Positions 47,401 to 57,830 of a stretch of 64,000 nt of DNA are shown here, in pieces. How positions within the stretch are numbered: the stretch's first letter is position 1; each line of letters begins with the position of its first letter. The DNA lies in assembly GCA_022266195.1 (NCBI GenBank), contig WHVY01000002.1, positions 8,571,001 to 8,635,000 on the forward strand, read 5' to 3'. The notes under the pieces were generated by a model. That model made no database searches, was not told where the DNA came from, and worked only from the letters and a program-made list of their open reading frames with translations. A program made the translations under genes and the position numbers. The DNA comes from Tetranychus cinnabarinus. Taxonomy: Eukaryota; Arthropoda; Arachnida; Trombidiformes; Tetranychidae.

Positions 47401-49074
47401 AAAATTTTCTTCTAATGACCTGTTATTGGCATAATTGTATGTTACAAGATGAAGAGAAGAAGGAAAAGGAGAAAAAAATAATCTCAATGATTGGTAAGCT
47501 TTATAAAAAGGGAATGACCAAGCGAGGCAAAAAGGGAGCAAAAAAAGTGGAAAAAGTGACCAATAATTTTCAACATTTTCTCAATGATAATAACATTGGA
47601 AACAAACGAAAAAGGAAAACCTGTTGAAGTTCAATTCTCTATAAACTTTTATAGGTAGCCAAATGAAGTTTGATGAAGAAAGTAAAGCGAGAAAAGATGA
47701 GAAACATGATGATACCATTTCCATAGTAACGTCAAGGTGGATAATTACAAGTGAATGCAAAGTGGTCAATGGGATAATGATGAATATGTGAAGAGAGAAA
47801 TATTTTTTTTTTGCTTCTTCTTCTTTCCTTTTTTTATACTTCGGTGCAAACATTTTGACCCAAACTGATGGATTGATGATAATTTGCTGATCCTAATGGC
47901 AACAATGATTGTGTTAATAAGCAGTTAAATTGTATTATCATGTAAGGAAATGAATCATGTGAATGCAATGATGATATTTTTAAGGAGTGAAAATGTATAT
48001 TTATTGCAACTTTATTTAAACACTTTGCACTTGTACAACGCTTTTTGTTGCCAGAAAAAAGAGAGAAAAAGAAAAAACGTTTTTTATTCGCAAATTTTCT
48101 TCTTGTGACAATAATATAGCAAAATAGCGTGATAATGTGCAAAATTGTTACATGAAGGTGAATAGAGAAGGATATGAATAAGTAACATGGATATGTGTAC
48201 GTCTATGGATTTTATTCAGGTTAATATCTAAATGTAGAGGCGAACAAGAAGAAGAAGAAGAAAATCGAAATCAAAGTAAAAGTTTTATAGTTGAATTCAT
48301 TTTCTTCTTTTCGCTTTGTTGCACTGCTATCTTCATTCTGTGCGTTTTTATCCATTAATCATTCCACGGTTATACAGATAATGTGAATGAATACAAGGAG
48401 AGGGACGAAGTTAGGGTAAGAGAGAAAGAAGGGGTGAGAAAGAGAGAGAAGGGAAAATTGGGAGAAGATGAAAAGAGATGATGAACAAGAAAAGCACAGA
48501 AGAACAGCATTCTTTTTTTGTTGTGTTTAATTTTTTTCTCTCTTCTTTCAGTTCTTTTTTCCTCTCTCTCTTTCTCTTTCTCTTGCTTTTTTGCTGCTTT
48601 ATTCAGAAAGAAAAGGTTGAGCGAAATTCAGATTCTGTCAAGTCGACTGAATGAAATGTTGCACACTGAAAAATGAATAAAAAAACATAAGAACCGAGGA
48701 AAACAAAAGAAATCAAATTGACAATAGTTACAATGAAATGTTGAATGAAAAGATTTTTGCTCTTTTTTATCGCCATTTTCATCTTTTTCATCCTCATCTT
48801 GTACGTTCTCTCTATTTTGGCTGCTCAATTTTACTGTTACTATAGCCAAAAGTGATCTTGATCAGCTAAAGGTTGACACTTTTTTGAATCTCAAATAAAC
48901 ATTGCAACAACGAAAAGAAGTTTGTTTATATTTTGTTTAGTGTTCCTGCGCAGTTTCGTTGAAGACCGATTGGAAAATCGAAAGAATGTCAAATGGACAA
49001 TAGAAATTTTCAAGATTAAAATCAAATTATCATTTAATTTTGATGTGCTTATGAATCGAATCAACTGATGTACA
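38426..49074. other. Gene-free stretch, about 10.6 kb
   Basis: It is AT-rich with long polypurine or polypyrimidine tracts, mainly GAA-rich at 44180-44440 and 44760-44990, and CT/GA-rich at 46630-46690, 47200-47480 and 48420-48600. A short AC run lies at 47139-47150. A hydrophobic 82-codon minus-strand frame at 39559-39807 could be a membrane-protein remnant but has no family signature. No supported gene. Confidence 0.5.
44180..44990. repeat. GAA-rich polypurine tracts
   Basis: Two blocks (about 44180-44440 and 44760-44990) are dominated by GAAGAAGAA and AAGAGAG on the plus strand. The long frames they create on both strands (poly Ser/Phe/Leu or Lys/Glu/Arg) are composition artefacts. Confidence 0.7.
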
Positions 49075-50045
49075 TCGATATGGCATTTTAATAGGATTCA
49101 CGGATAGCAAAAAGAGATAATTCTGTATCATATTCTCCTCATTAAAGATGAAAAGGTTGAACTAAACGAGTTGAAGACAAAGTGCTGTCCACTTTATCAT
49201 TCCAGTAGTCATTCAAGTAGCCATCCAATTATTAACGGCATTATAAATCGAAACGAAAATGAATAAGGTAGCAAGCAAATTGAGCTATTATTTAATCACT
49301 TTAATCGTCCCAATCTAAAGATTTAACTCTAAGCAGTCTAGTCGCAGTCGAGTTAAGTCTTTTGCATAAATTTTAAGGCTCTGTTTTGTGTCATTTCTGA
49401 CAATCTCTTTGGTTACAATTTACGATTTATTGCAGTGCGAACACACGTATTAGATGTTAGTAGTTTAATAGTTTAATTTCAATCTCGGCTAATAGCCCAT
49501 GAGCTAATATAGTTTTTGTTATCAATCATTGAATTTTTCGTTATAATTTAATTAAAAAGTCCAGTTAGATTCTGTAGATGTGTTGGCTAATCTATACATC
49601 AATACATAAAATATATAGAGTTAAAATAAAAAAATTTTGCGGTAAGATTGTGGTCAAACTAAACGGGTTTTAAAGAAAATTTTCAAAACCGTGATTGAAC
49701 TACAATTACGAAATTATTCAGAGCTTGATCGGAATTTAGGCTACTGAGAAATTCACGGAAAGATTTTAAAGAAAAACTAAGTTATGACCATGATTTGACT
49801 ACAGTAACAAAAATAATTTAGCTTTCTAGGAACGTATTCAAAAGCAGTGTGGAGGGAAGCAAATAATGTTTAGTTCAATGATATGGGTTATTGTTGGATG
49901 ATTTATAAGTGCCAAAACTCTGACTTTCGAGTCAAGAGTCTCAACTTGATGAACTTTTAGGAACACAAGATCTGGAGCCATTCAGGAAATTAAAAGATTT
50001 CTCTGATTCTCTGAATGTTTTTGATAAAATCACTTACAAAGTTCG
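49075..50045. repeat. Dispersed repeat family, copy A
   Basis: The left part opens with GGCATTTTAATAGGATTCAC and contains ATAAGGTAGCAAGCAAATTG and GATTTATTGCAGTGCGAACA, in common with 52820-54300 and 62629-63400. After about 49755 it diverges from those copies and continues into a segment shared with 38165-38425 in inverted orientation. No coding frame is conserved between copies. Confidence 0.8.
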
Positions 50046-52019
50046 TTGAATGTATTGTATTCAGGGAAAAGAAATTTGCGATCATTCATGATCGGAGTCC
50101 GCTTGTTAAACTTAATTGAAATGAAATATAATTAGTAAGCAACGCGACTTTCACTCAATCTGGTTAGGGGCCGCACAAAAATCTAGTCACATCTTACCTG
50201 ATTAGCATAATTTGGGAAATTATTTTTGGCGCAAACATCTCATTATGAGTTGACAAAGGGAATTAAATTTGTGCATTCAAAATTAGAAGCTGTACAGAGT
50301 TTCGTCTTCAACTCTTGAACTCGGATCAACTTGAAAGGTTAATGAATTCATCCAATGAGATGAGTAACATTGAAATAATTTTTCAAGCTCATTCAATATT
50401 AGATTTTAATAATTTTGAAAAAAACATGATTTTTGACATACTTTTCAACTTTTAAGACACTGGTATCAATGAATGAAAAGCTTTTACCGTTTAAAAATTG
50501 TATCCATTGTCAGTTTCCGTTCTTTTTTCAAGTTCATGTTATTTTTAAAAATAGGCCAATCTATTTGTGACTCTTGTATACCTTGATATAATTAACTATA
50601 TTTGTAGCACAACCATTAACGTTAATGAAAAATCGTTGGTAAATCAAGTCTCCCAGTTTCAGCAACTTTACTAGCGATCTGAATGTTTCTGTAACACAAG
50701 TCTTTGACCTTTTGATATGAAAATTGTCCATGAAATTTAAAAGCTCAATTGATTTAAAATAACTTTAAAGACTATAATAACTTTTAATTGCCTTGATTAT
50801 TGAACTTCATTCATCGAAAGTTTAATCGGAAATAATAGAAATTTCCAAGTTCATCAGGCTGAAGATTTTCACTTTAAAGATAATTTTAAAATATTAGAGA
50901 TGAAAAATCAACAGAAAAGATGAAAAATCACAGATCATGAATCGTCCGCTATAATGAAATTCTGTCAACAATCGACATGAAATAGGCCAATATCTAGTTA
51001 TCTATTGTTTACCAAGTCAGTTTTGATGGAAAATGTTGATCAATGTTGATTGAATTAAGATAATTAAAAGAAAATGTTTGCCCATTTTTCACCCAAAAAT
51101 GGGTTTCAACTGAAATTTAAATTTTGAAGCCTACTCTTAATAGCTTTTTGAGTTTAGTTTTGGGCCATTTCATTATTAACTTGTTACTGAAAATTATCTC
51201 ATTTCTTTCTACCTTTTCTTATCTGAACACTTTTATTTGCATAAACTTTCAATATTCTGATGACCCTAAATTGGGATTTAAAATGGATAAAAGCTGCTTG
51301 AATAATGATGACCAAAGCAATATATTTACTTTTTCTCATCTTCTTTTCATCTTTTCTCCTGTCATCCATTTTCATCTTCACCCTTGTTATTCTCTTAGAG
51401 ATTCTTCTTCTTCCCTATTTTGTATTCTTAAAGTATTATCTTATAACTTGATAGATGAACTACTTTTTCAATAATAATAGTAATAGTAATAGTAATAATG
51501 ATATTGGTCGAGGCTCACTTGTTATGCTAAGGTGAAAAATGACATCAGGAAGTGAACAGTGTTGATATGAAGATTATGTTAGCTCGAGTTTGCCATTTCA
51601 TCTTTGGCTGAGTTAAACCGTGCAAAAAAGGGAAGAAAAGGTATAAAATAAAGCGAGCAAAAATGTTGATAAAAATGTTGAAAAGATGGTGAAAAAATGG
51701 AAAATCATATTTTATTTTAACATTTTTTTGTTAGCAGCTCAAGAAAATGAAAAAACTTTGTTGACTCAAGTTGTTACAAAATTTTGGGATTATTCAAATG
51801 AATTTCTGAAACAAAATATGAGATAAACTTTTTCAACCTCCTTTTCAAGCAAAAAGCAGGGCAAGACACATGATGACAGTAAACCTCGTAATTATCTTAC
51901 GGTTCGTTTTTTGTATGTTGACTCAATACTTCGATAACCATTGGATACAGAGATGAATGCAGAGTTTGCTTCCTTAGTGGAGCTTTGATGATTGGCTCAA
52001 AATGCTGTACATCGCTCTT
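50046..52019. other. Gene-free stretch
   Basis: An AAT/AGT trinucleotide run lies at about 51470-51500. No frame with coding character was found. The right end leads into the next repeat copy. Confidence 0.5.
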
Positions 52020-52600
52020 CAACTTGACAAGTAATACCTTTTGTTTTGCCTCCTCTTTTGCTGCTCTTTTTTGACTTTGCAGCCTTTCGCATTGGACTGA
52101 GCTCTTGTAAATGCATGAAACGATAATCGGATTAACCAACAAGATTATCATTATCCATGGTTAATGAAACAAAGTTTGTCATCACTTGAAGTTTACTTTC
52201 TTTCCTTTTGTCTTTTCTCTACTTGTCAATGCTATTGTAACTGATTTACAAGCTACAAGAGACTCATCGAGCTTTGAGTAATTGACTCACCCAATCGGCA
52301 TCCATTGATGTAGATTACAAAAAAAGACGAAAAACATTGGATAATGAAATTCTGAAAAATAACGATGCATCACTTTAGTATTGAGTTAACGCATCAGCTG
52401 AGGCCGAGATGAACTTTGATGCAAAAACTGTTAAATCATTACTTATCTTAATGATCTGCTAATATATCCAATAAATTGATATACTGATCGATTTTTTCGC
52501 CAGAAAATATCAATAAAAGTTACGGTATGATATCGATATTAAACGTAGAAATAAAGGGTGAAGGTCCAACTTTGGACAATTTTTTCAAATTTACTCGTTT
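52020..52600. repeat. Dispersed repeat family, copy B1 (right half)
   Basis: It begins CTTGACAAGTAATACC and shares GCCTCCTCTTTTGCTGCTC, CACCCAATCGGCATCCATTG and CATCAGCTGAGGCCGAGATG with 54330-54625 and 63415-63990. The 84-codon minus-strand frame here is not kept in the other copies. Confidence 0.82.
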
Positions 52601-52819
52601 CTTCATGCACGCTCCTTCTCGTCTATTACATCTGAAATTGAATTGAGACTACGAACAACTAAGCGACTCTCTCATAAAACATTTCAACTGATTAATTAAC
52701 AGTTGTAAATAAAATTTCAATACAAACAGCTTTTCGATATAAAAAATTCTTGTATCGAACATCACTAGTTCTCTTGGATAGATGACAAAAATCTGCTTAT
52801 GCATTTGAAAACTCTTTGA

Positions 52820-54625
52820 AAATTCAATGATAAACGGCAATATATATCGAAACGAAAATGGAAAATAATGAAAAAATAAAATCTATCTTCAAGTCATTAG
52901 TAGTAAATTTGAGACATTTTTTCCAGGATACAATGCAAACATGAATAAGGTAGCAAGCAAATCGAGCTATCATTTAATCACTTTAATCGTCCCAATCTAA
53001 AGATTTAACTCTATTCAGCGCAGTTGAGCTGATTCCTTCATTGTTTCAAACAATCTGCATAAATGTGAGGCTCTGTTTTGTGTCATTTCAGTCATGACAG
53101 TCAAATCTGTTTGGTTATAGTTTACGATTTATTGCAGTGCGAACACATGTAGTTTGATTTCAATCTCGGCTAATAGCCTATGATCTATTAGGCTGGCCGT
53201 ATACAAAAAGGGAAGCGAGTTTTATTTTACTGATTTTTTTGTTATTATCGTACAGAGATGAATATTGGTGCTACGCATCCTTCAATCATGCATTTTTTGC
53301 AACTACTATCATTCTCGTTTGAATAGAATCAACTTTTAAATGAACAAAACCAGCATTCAAAAGGGTAAAAACGGCTAACTGTAAAGGCGCAGAGTTTTTG
53401 TAACAAAATCGCATTCAATGACCAAAACTCGAGTTAAAGAGTTGCTCTATTCATAGTGTGTAAAGAGGATTATCACTAATTTTTACCATTAACCTCCACT
53501 GCAGATGCCAAATCACAATTAATAAATCACCATTTATCAAAATGTTCACTTATATTCACGTTGCCTCAGAAATAAAGTAATTAACAGTTAACGAAATAAT
53601 AAAAAATACTTCTTTAACTCGAGAGTTTTTGTCTTATGAAAGTGAGTTTTGGTCATTTGCAGGTTGGCTGTTGTCATGAAAACTCTGTATCTTTACAGTT
53701 GCCGGTTTTAGCCTTTTAATGTTGGTCTTATTGAAAGTTGGGTCTATCAAAAGCGAATCATTTCAACAAAAATTGATTATCTAAATTAATTACTGAGATA
53801 TTTAAATTTAATTGAAAAATGGGAGAAATTGATAGCGCCCATTGAATAACATTGTTTTAATCAAAAACACAGTTTATTCATAAGGGCCCCCCTTTTGACG
53901 ATTTTTCATTTTGGATTTTTCATTTTCCCATTTTCCGGATAATCAATTTTTGTTAATTGCGAGAAATGCATGAATGATGTAAGATGCTAACCACCAATAT
54001 TCATCTCTGTGCGATCATCAAAATAAAACTCACTTCACTTTTGTATCGGTCAATTTAATACTTTAGTTATTGCAATCAATCATTGAAGTTTTCTAGTTAT
54101 AATTTTCTTAAAAAAGTCCAGTTAGATACAGCGATAGCTAATCTATACATCAATACATACAATATATAGAGTCAAAACATAAAAATTTTGCGGGAAGATT
54201 GTTACCAAACTAAAGTTTTAAAGAAAATTTTTAAATGAAAGCCATGATTGAACTAAAATTACGAAAAATAGTCAGATCTTAATTGGAATTCAGGTTTCTG
54301 AGAGATTCTCACTTCTTGTCTCTTCGACTTGACAAGTAATACCTTTTGTTTTGCCTCCTCTTTTGCTGCTCTTTTTGACTTTGCAGCCTTTCGCATTGGA
54401 CTGAGTTCTTGTAAATGCATGAAACGATAATCGGATTAACCAACAGATTATCATTATCCATGGTTAATGAAACAAAGTTTGTCATCACTTGAAGTTTCCT
54501 TTCTTTCCTTTTGTCTTTTCTTTACTTGTCAATGCTATTGTAACTGATTTACAAGCCTCAAGAGACTCATCGACCTTTGAGTAATTGACTCACCCAATCG
54601 GCATCCATTGATGTAGATTACAATT
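52820..54625. repeat. Dispersed repeat family, copy B2, with a nested foldback element
   Basis: The repeat runs 52820-53190, is interrupted by a foldback element at 53191-54060, and resumes to 54625. Alignment with copy C (62629 onward) shows that the interruption is an insertion: copy C reads straight across the site, GATCTAATTTAGTTATTG. Together with copy B1 it makes a partly tandem array on the 3' side of Dfd. Confidence 0.82.
53191..54060. mobile_element. ~870-bp foldback MITE nested in copy B2
   Basis: The outer arms pair as GAGTTTTATTTT and ACAGAGATGAATATTGGTG on the left with their complements near 54000-54030 on the right. Inner arms pair as well: AACTGTAAAG near 53380 with its complement near 53695. 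The arms therefore extend about 400 bases each with moderate divergence. The site is flanked by TTA-like sequence, though the exact ends are uncertain by a few bases. No transposase frame. The empty site is visible in copy C. Confidence 0.75.
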
Positions 54626-55724
54626 TAAACGAATGAAAAGCTAATGATTTCAACTTATTCATTTATCCTATTTTGAGCAACTCAAATACCTAAACTCAGT
54701 TCATACTTTGTATTGTTGCTGCGAATCACAAGCAAATTAAACATGATTTACATGAACATGAACCTACAAAAGTCTATCTCTTGATTGTGGAATAACTACA
54801 AATTTCAAGCATTTCTCATTCGCTCAGATTTTTTCTTGAATTTGCTGATTTGTATTCTAAAAGACGAATCTTTGAGAAAAAAATTTTTCTTTCCAATTTG
54901 CTTGACCAATGACTTGAAGTATTTGATAAATACTGAAAAAAATTGACCATACAGCGATTCAGTGAGTCAGTTGTAATTGGATAATGTTGCAATTGATATC
55001 GAGTGATTTATTTCATTTTGACTTTTCAATTGAACAGAAATGATTTCATTTCAGACAAACTTGCTTTCATTTTCCTGTCATTTTTCAAATTCAGCTCAGG
55101 CCTTTTCAATTTTCGATTGAAATTAAAAAGAAAAGCTAATGCTTGTTTCATTGGCGATGAAAAATCTTTAAGCTTTTCATTTTGTAATTATCCAAGAATC
55201 TGAACAAAGTAACCCGAAAATTGAACAGATCACGATGAACATAAAGTTTGATTAAACATTGATGATGAATGGTAAGAAATAAATAAAAAGGATTAAATAA
55301 TTGATCAAACTAACCTGTGCTTAATAAAGATGGATCTTTTCGATTTTTTGGACGATTCCTTCAAATTGCTTCAAAATAATGAGCCGATACGTTACATCTT
55401 TATTGAGCACAGGAAGGAGACGCTTTTCAAATTGATGGCAACAAGAATGAAATAATCACCAAAAAAACTTGAAGTTTGATGAATTTTCAATCAACTGTTC
55501 CAACTGATCAAACTTGATCAATGTTTAGTCAAACTTTGGATAACAACCAGAAAAAAGAAAAATAAATTTTCGATTTGTTCAGCCTTTTTGTTCAACACTT
55601 GACCATTGGGATTGCAAGTCACTCGATACATGGAAATATCATTTGAATAAAGTGTTGTCCGAGACGAGGAAAAGAGTCCAAAATTTTTAGTTTTCACTAT
55701 AAAAGTTATGTTTCAAAACTCATA
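54626..55724. other. Gene-free 3' flank of Dfd
   Basis: No coding frame, repeat or RNA gene recognised. Confidence 0.5.
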
Positions 55725-55730
55725 TTTATT
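55725..55730 (-). terminator. Poly(A) signal AATAAA for Dfd
   Basis: Minus-strand canonical hexamer 175 bases beyond the Dfd stop. A second one at 55887-55892 is only 13 bases after the stop and less likely to be used; others further downstream are possible. Confidence 0.4.
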
Positions 55731-55735
55731 CACAA

Positions 55736-55830
55736 TGAGAGTGAGTGAGAAAGAGAGAGAGAGATTAAGAGGGAGAGAGAGAGAAAAGAGAGAAATAATG
55801 AGAGAGAAGAAAAAAGGAGTGAAATAGTGA
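55736..55830. repeat. GA-rich tract at the 3' side of Dfd
   Basis: GAGAGAGAGA runs with A interruptions on the plus strand, just 3' of the Dfd stop. Confidence 0.75.
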
Positions 55831-55904
55831 GAGAGGAAAGTATAATGATAACATAACTCATGTTCGGGTTTACGAGTTTTGAGTTTTTTATTTGTGATTT
55901 AGTT

Positions 55905-57622
55905 TTACAATTCGGTTAATCCATATGCTGCTGCTTCAGTTTTAGGTTCAACGGTTGGTAGTACAGGTCCATTGGTACCGCTAATGGTCATTGAAGATAT
56001 TGAACTATTTAGGTCATGAGATCCTGGTACATTGTTTCCATGATTATTGTTGGCATTTGATGATGAAGTATTGTTGGATGATGTATTATTATTATTATTG
56101 TTATTATTGCTGTTGCTGGTTGAGTTGTTGGTTGTGTTATTATTATTGTTGTTGTTGGCTTGATTTTTTTTCTTTACATTTTTAGTGTTGGGCAGTTTAT
56201 TGTCCTTTTTCCACTTCATTCGCCTATTCTGGAACCATATTTTTATCTGTCTTTCACTGAGAAGCAAGGAATGAGCAATTTCAATGCGACGACGACGAGT
56301 TAAATAACGATTATAATGGAACTCTTTTTCCAGTTCTAAGATCTGATGACGAGTATAAGCTGTTCGCTGTCTTTTCGGTTCCATTCCGGTAAAGTTGTTT
56401 CCATTTTGAACTGTGCGAAATACATTACTACTTTCACTGCCTGAAACGATATCAAAAATAAAATGTCATTCCAGATGTTTTACAGTAACGATAAGTGGCA
56501 ACATGAAACATAACCAATGTTCAAGAGTCCATTTAAAAACTATAACTATCAATATCTTTTTGTTTATCAAGCTTGCTAACTTTCGAGTTTTAAAAGTTAT
56601 TACTTTTTTTATCGCTATTATTCGAGCTGTTTAACCTCGACTGAATGATAATTTTAGAGTGAAAAGAGTTGAGTTTCAAGTAATTTCAATTGACAAGAGT
56701 TGGAGAATCATTGGTTAATTGAAAGTAAATTTTATGAGAATTGAGTTGAATTCCGTTACTTACTTTGGTTTACATGAGCTTTTTTCATCCAAGGATAGAT
56801 GACGGGTTGACCAGTACCTGAAGCACCTGAATTACTTCCGCTGTTCCCTGAGATTGCACAGTCCGGTGGAGAGGGAGGATCACTCATTGATTGAATGTCT
56901 AATAGATTAGATTTAACATCTAATTGTTGATGATTTGATCCAGTTTGATGAAGAGATGAAGATGATTGTTGTTGTTGCTGCTGTTGATGACTAGGTGAGG
57001 GCGAAGGTGATGAAACATTGGGATGATGATGGTGTGATAGGAGACCAGATGAAGTAGCTAAAAGGTGATGAGGATGAGTTAAAATTCCTGGTGAAGGTTC
57101 AAGGGAAGAATCGGTTGAACCAAGTGAAACATTTTGACCAAGTGATCCCATGGGACCAGCACCGGGAACACTTTGGGTTCCATAATATTGTTGATGAGGA
57201 TGGTGAGGGTGAAGGGGCGATGAATGGTGTCCAGGTGAATGGTGAGTCAAGTGTTGATGGTGCGATTGAAGATGATTTTGCAGGGAATGTTGAGAATGGT
57301 TGAGATGGTGCGGATGGTGAGGTGATCCATAGTTGGAAAGGGAATCGTTGACATGAGTATGATAACCGGGAATCGGTGTACTTTGGTGATGATTGAATGA
57401 ATGATGGGAAGAGGAATGATGATTGAATCCAAAAGTGTTGACATTTGAACTGTTGGAACTTACACTTACACTTCCACCTCCACCACCACCACCACCAAGT
57501 CCAGATGAACTTCCCGTAACATCATAGTAACTTGAATAGCCGCCACTCGCAGCATCCTCCGCGGCTGCAGCAGCCGTATATGCCGCTGGGTTCATCACAA
57601 ACGAACTCATGGCAATACTCAT
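55905..57622 (-). CDS. Dfd: Homeobox protein Deformed (Hox4)
   Basis: Two exons, 57622-56764 and 56440-55905, with a 323-base intron (CAAA/GTAAGTAA ... ATCGTTTCAG, phase 1), give 464 residues. The N-terminus MSIAMSSFVMNPAAY resembles the conserved MSSF/Y-x-MN start of Hox4 proteins. Then come Ala, Gly, His and Gln-rich stretches. The PBX/Exd-binding motif YPWM is at 276-279, ending exon 1, as usual for Hox genes. The homeodomain is at about 308-367; it starts PKRQRTAYTR, has Gln at position 50 (KIWFQNRRMKWKKD) and continues KLPNTKNV, a signature of Dfd/Hox4. The tail holds long Asn runs encoded by AAT/AAC microsatellites. Dfd is a nuclear transcription factor that specifies head or anterior segment identity. 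The intron lies between YPWM and the homeodomain, as in orthologues. GA/CT tracts flank the gene. No other Hox gene lies in the window. Confidence 0.96.
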
Positions 57623-57668
57623 TAATTTTATACTTCAATTGGATGGCAAAGAAATAATTTTGAGCTAA

Positions 57669-57830
57669 GCTGTATCTCTCTCTCTCTCTCTCGATCTTTC
57701 CCTCTCCCTTGTCTTCTCTCTCTCTCTCCTCTTCCACTCACTCTTCTCCCCAAAAACTCTTCCCTTATGTAGCTCTCACTCTCACTCTCATCTCTCTCTC
57801 TCTCTCTTCTCTCCGAGTCTTTCCTTTTTC
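57669..57830. promoter_or_regulatory. Dfd: CT/GA tract in the Dfd 5' region
   Basis: Repeated CTCTCTCT blocks begin about 47 bases upstream of the Dfd ATG, so on the gene's own strand they read GAGAGAG. In insects such motifs bind GAGA factor (Trithorax-like) at Hox promoters; whether this species uses it that way is inference. They may also be plain 5'UTR microsatellite. Confidence 0.5.

Noticed and set aside
51897..52151. An 84-codon minus-strand frame with a Lys/Gln-rich coiled-coil-like segment
   Set aside because: It overlaps repeat copy B1 and its frame is not kept in copies B2 and C.
54309..54461. A 50-codon minus-strand frame (MDNDNLLVNPIIVSC...) in repeat copy B2 that looks like a small basic protein
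   Set aside because: The other copies carry single-base indels in the same stretch (near 52040-52145 and 63460-63480) that shift the frame, so there is no sign of coding constraint.
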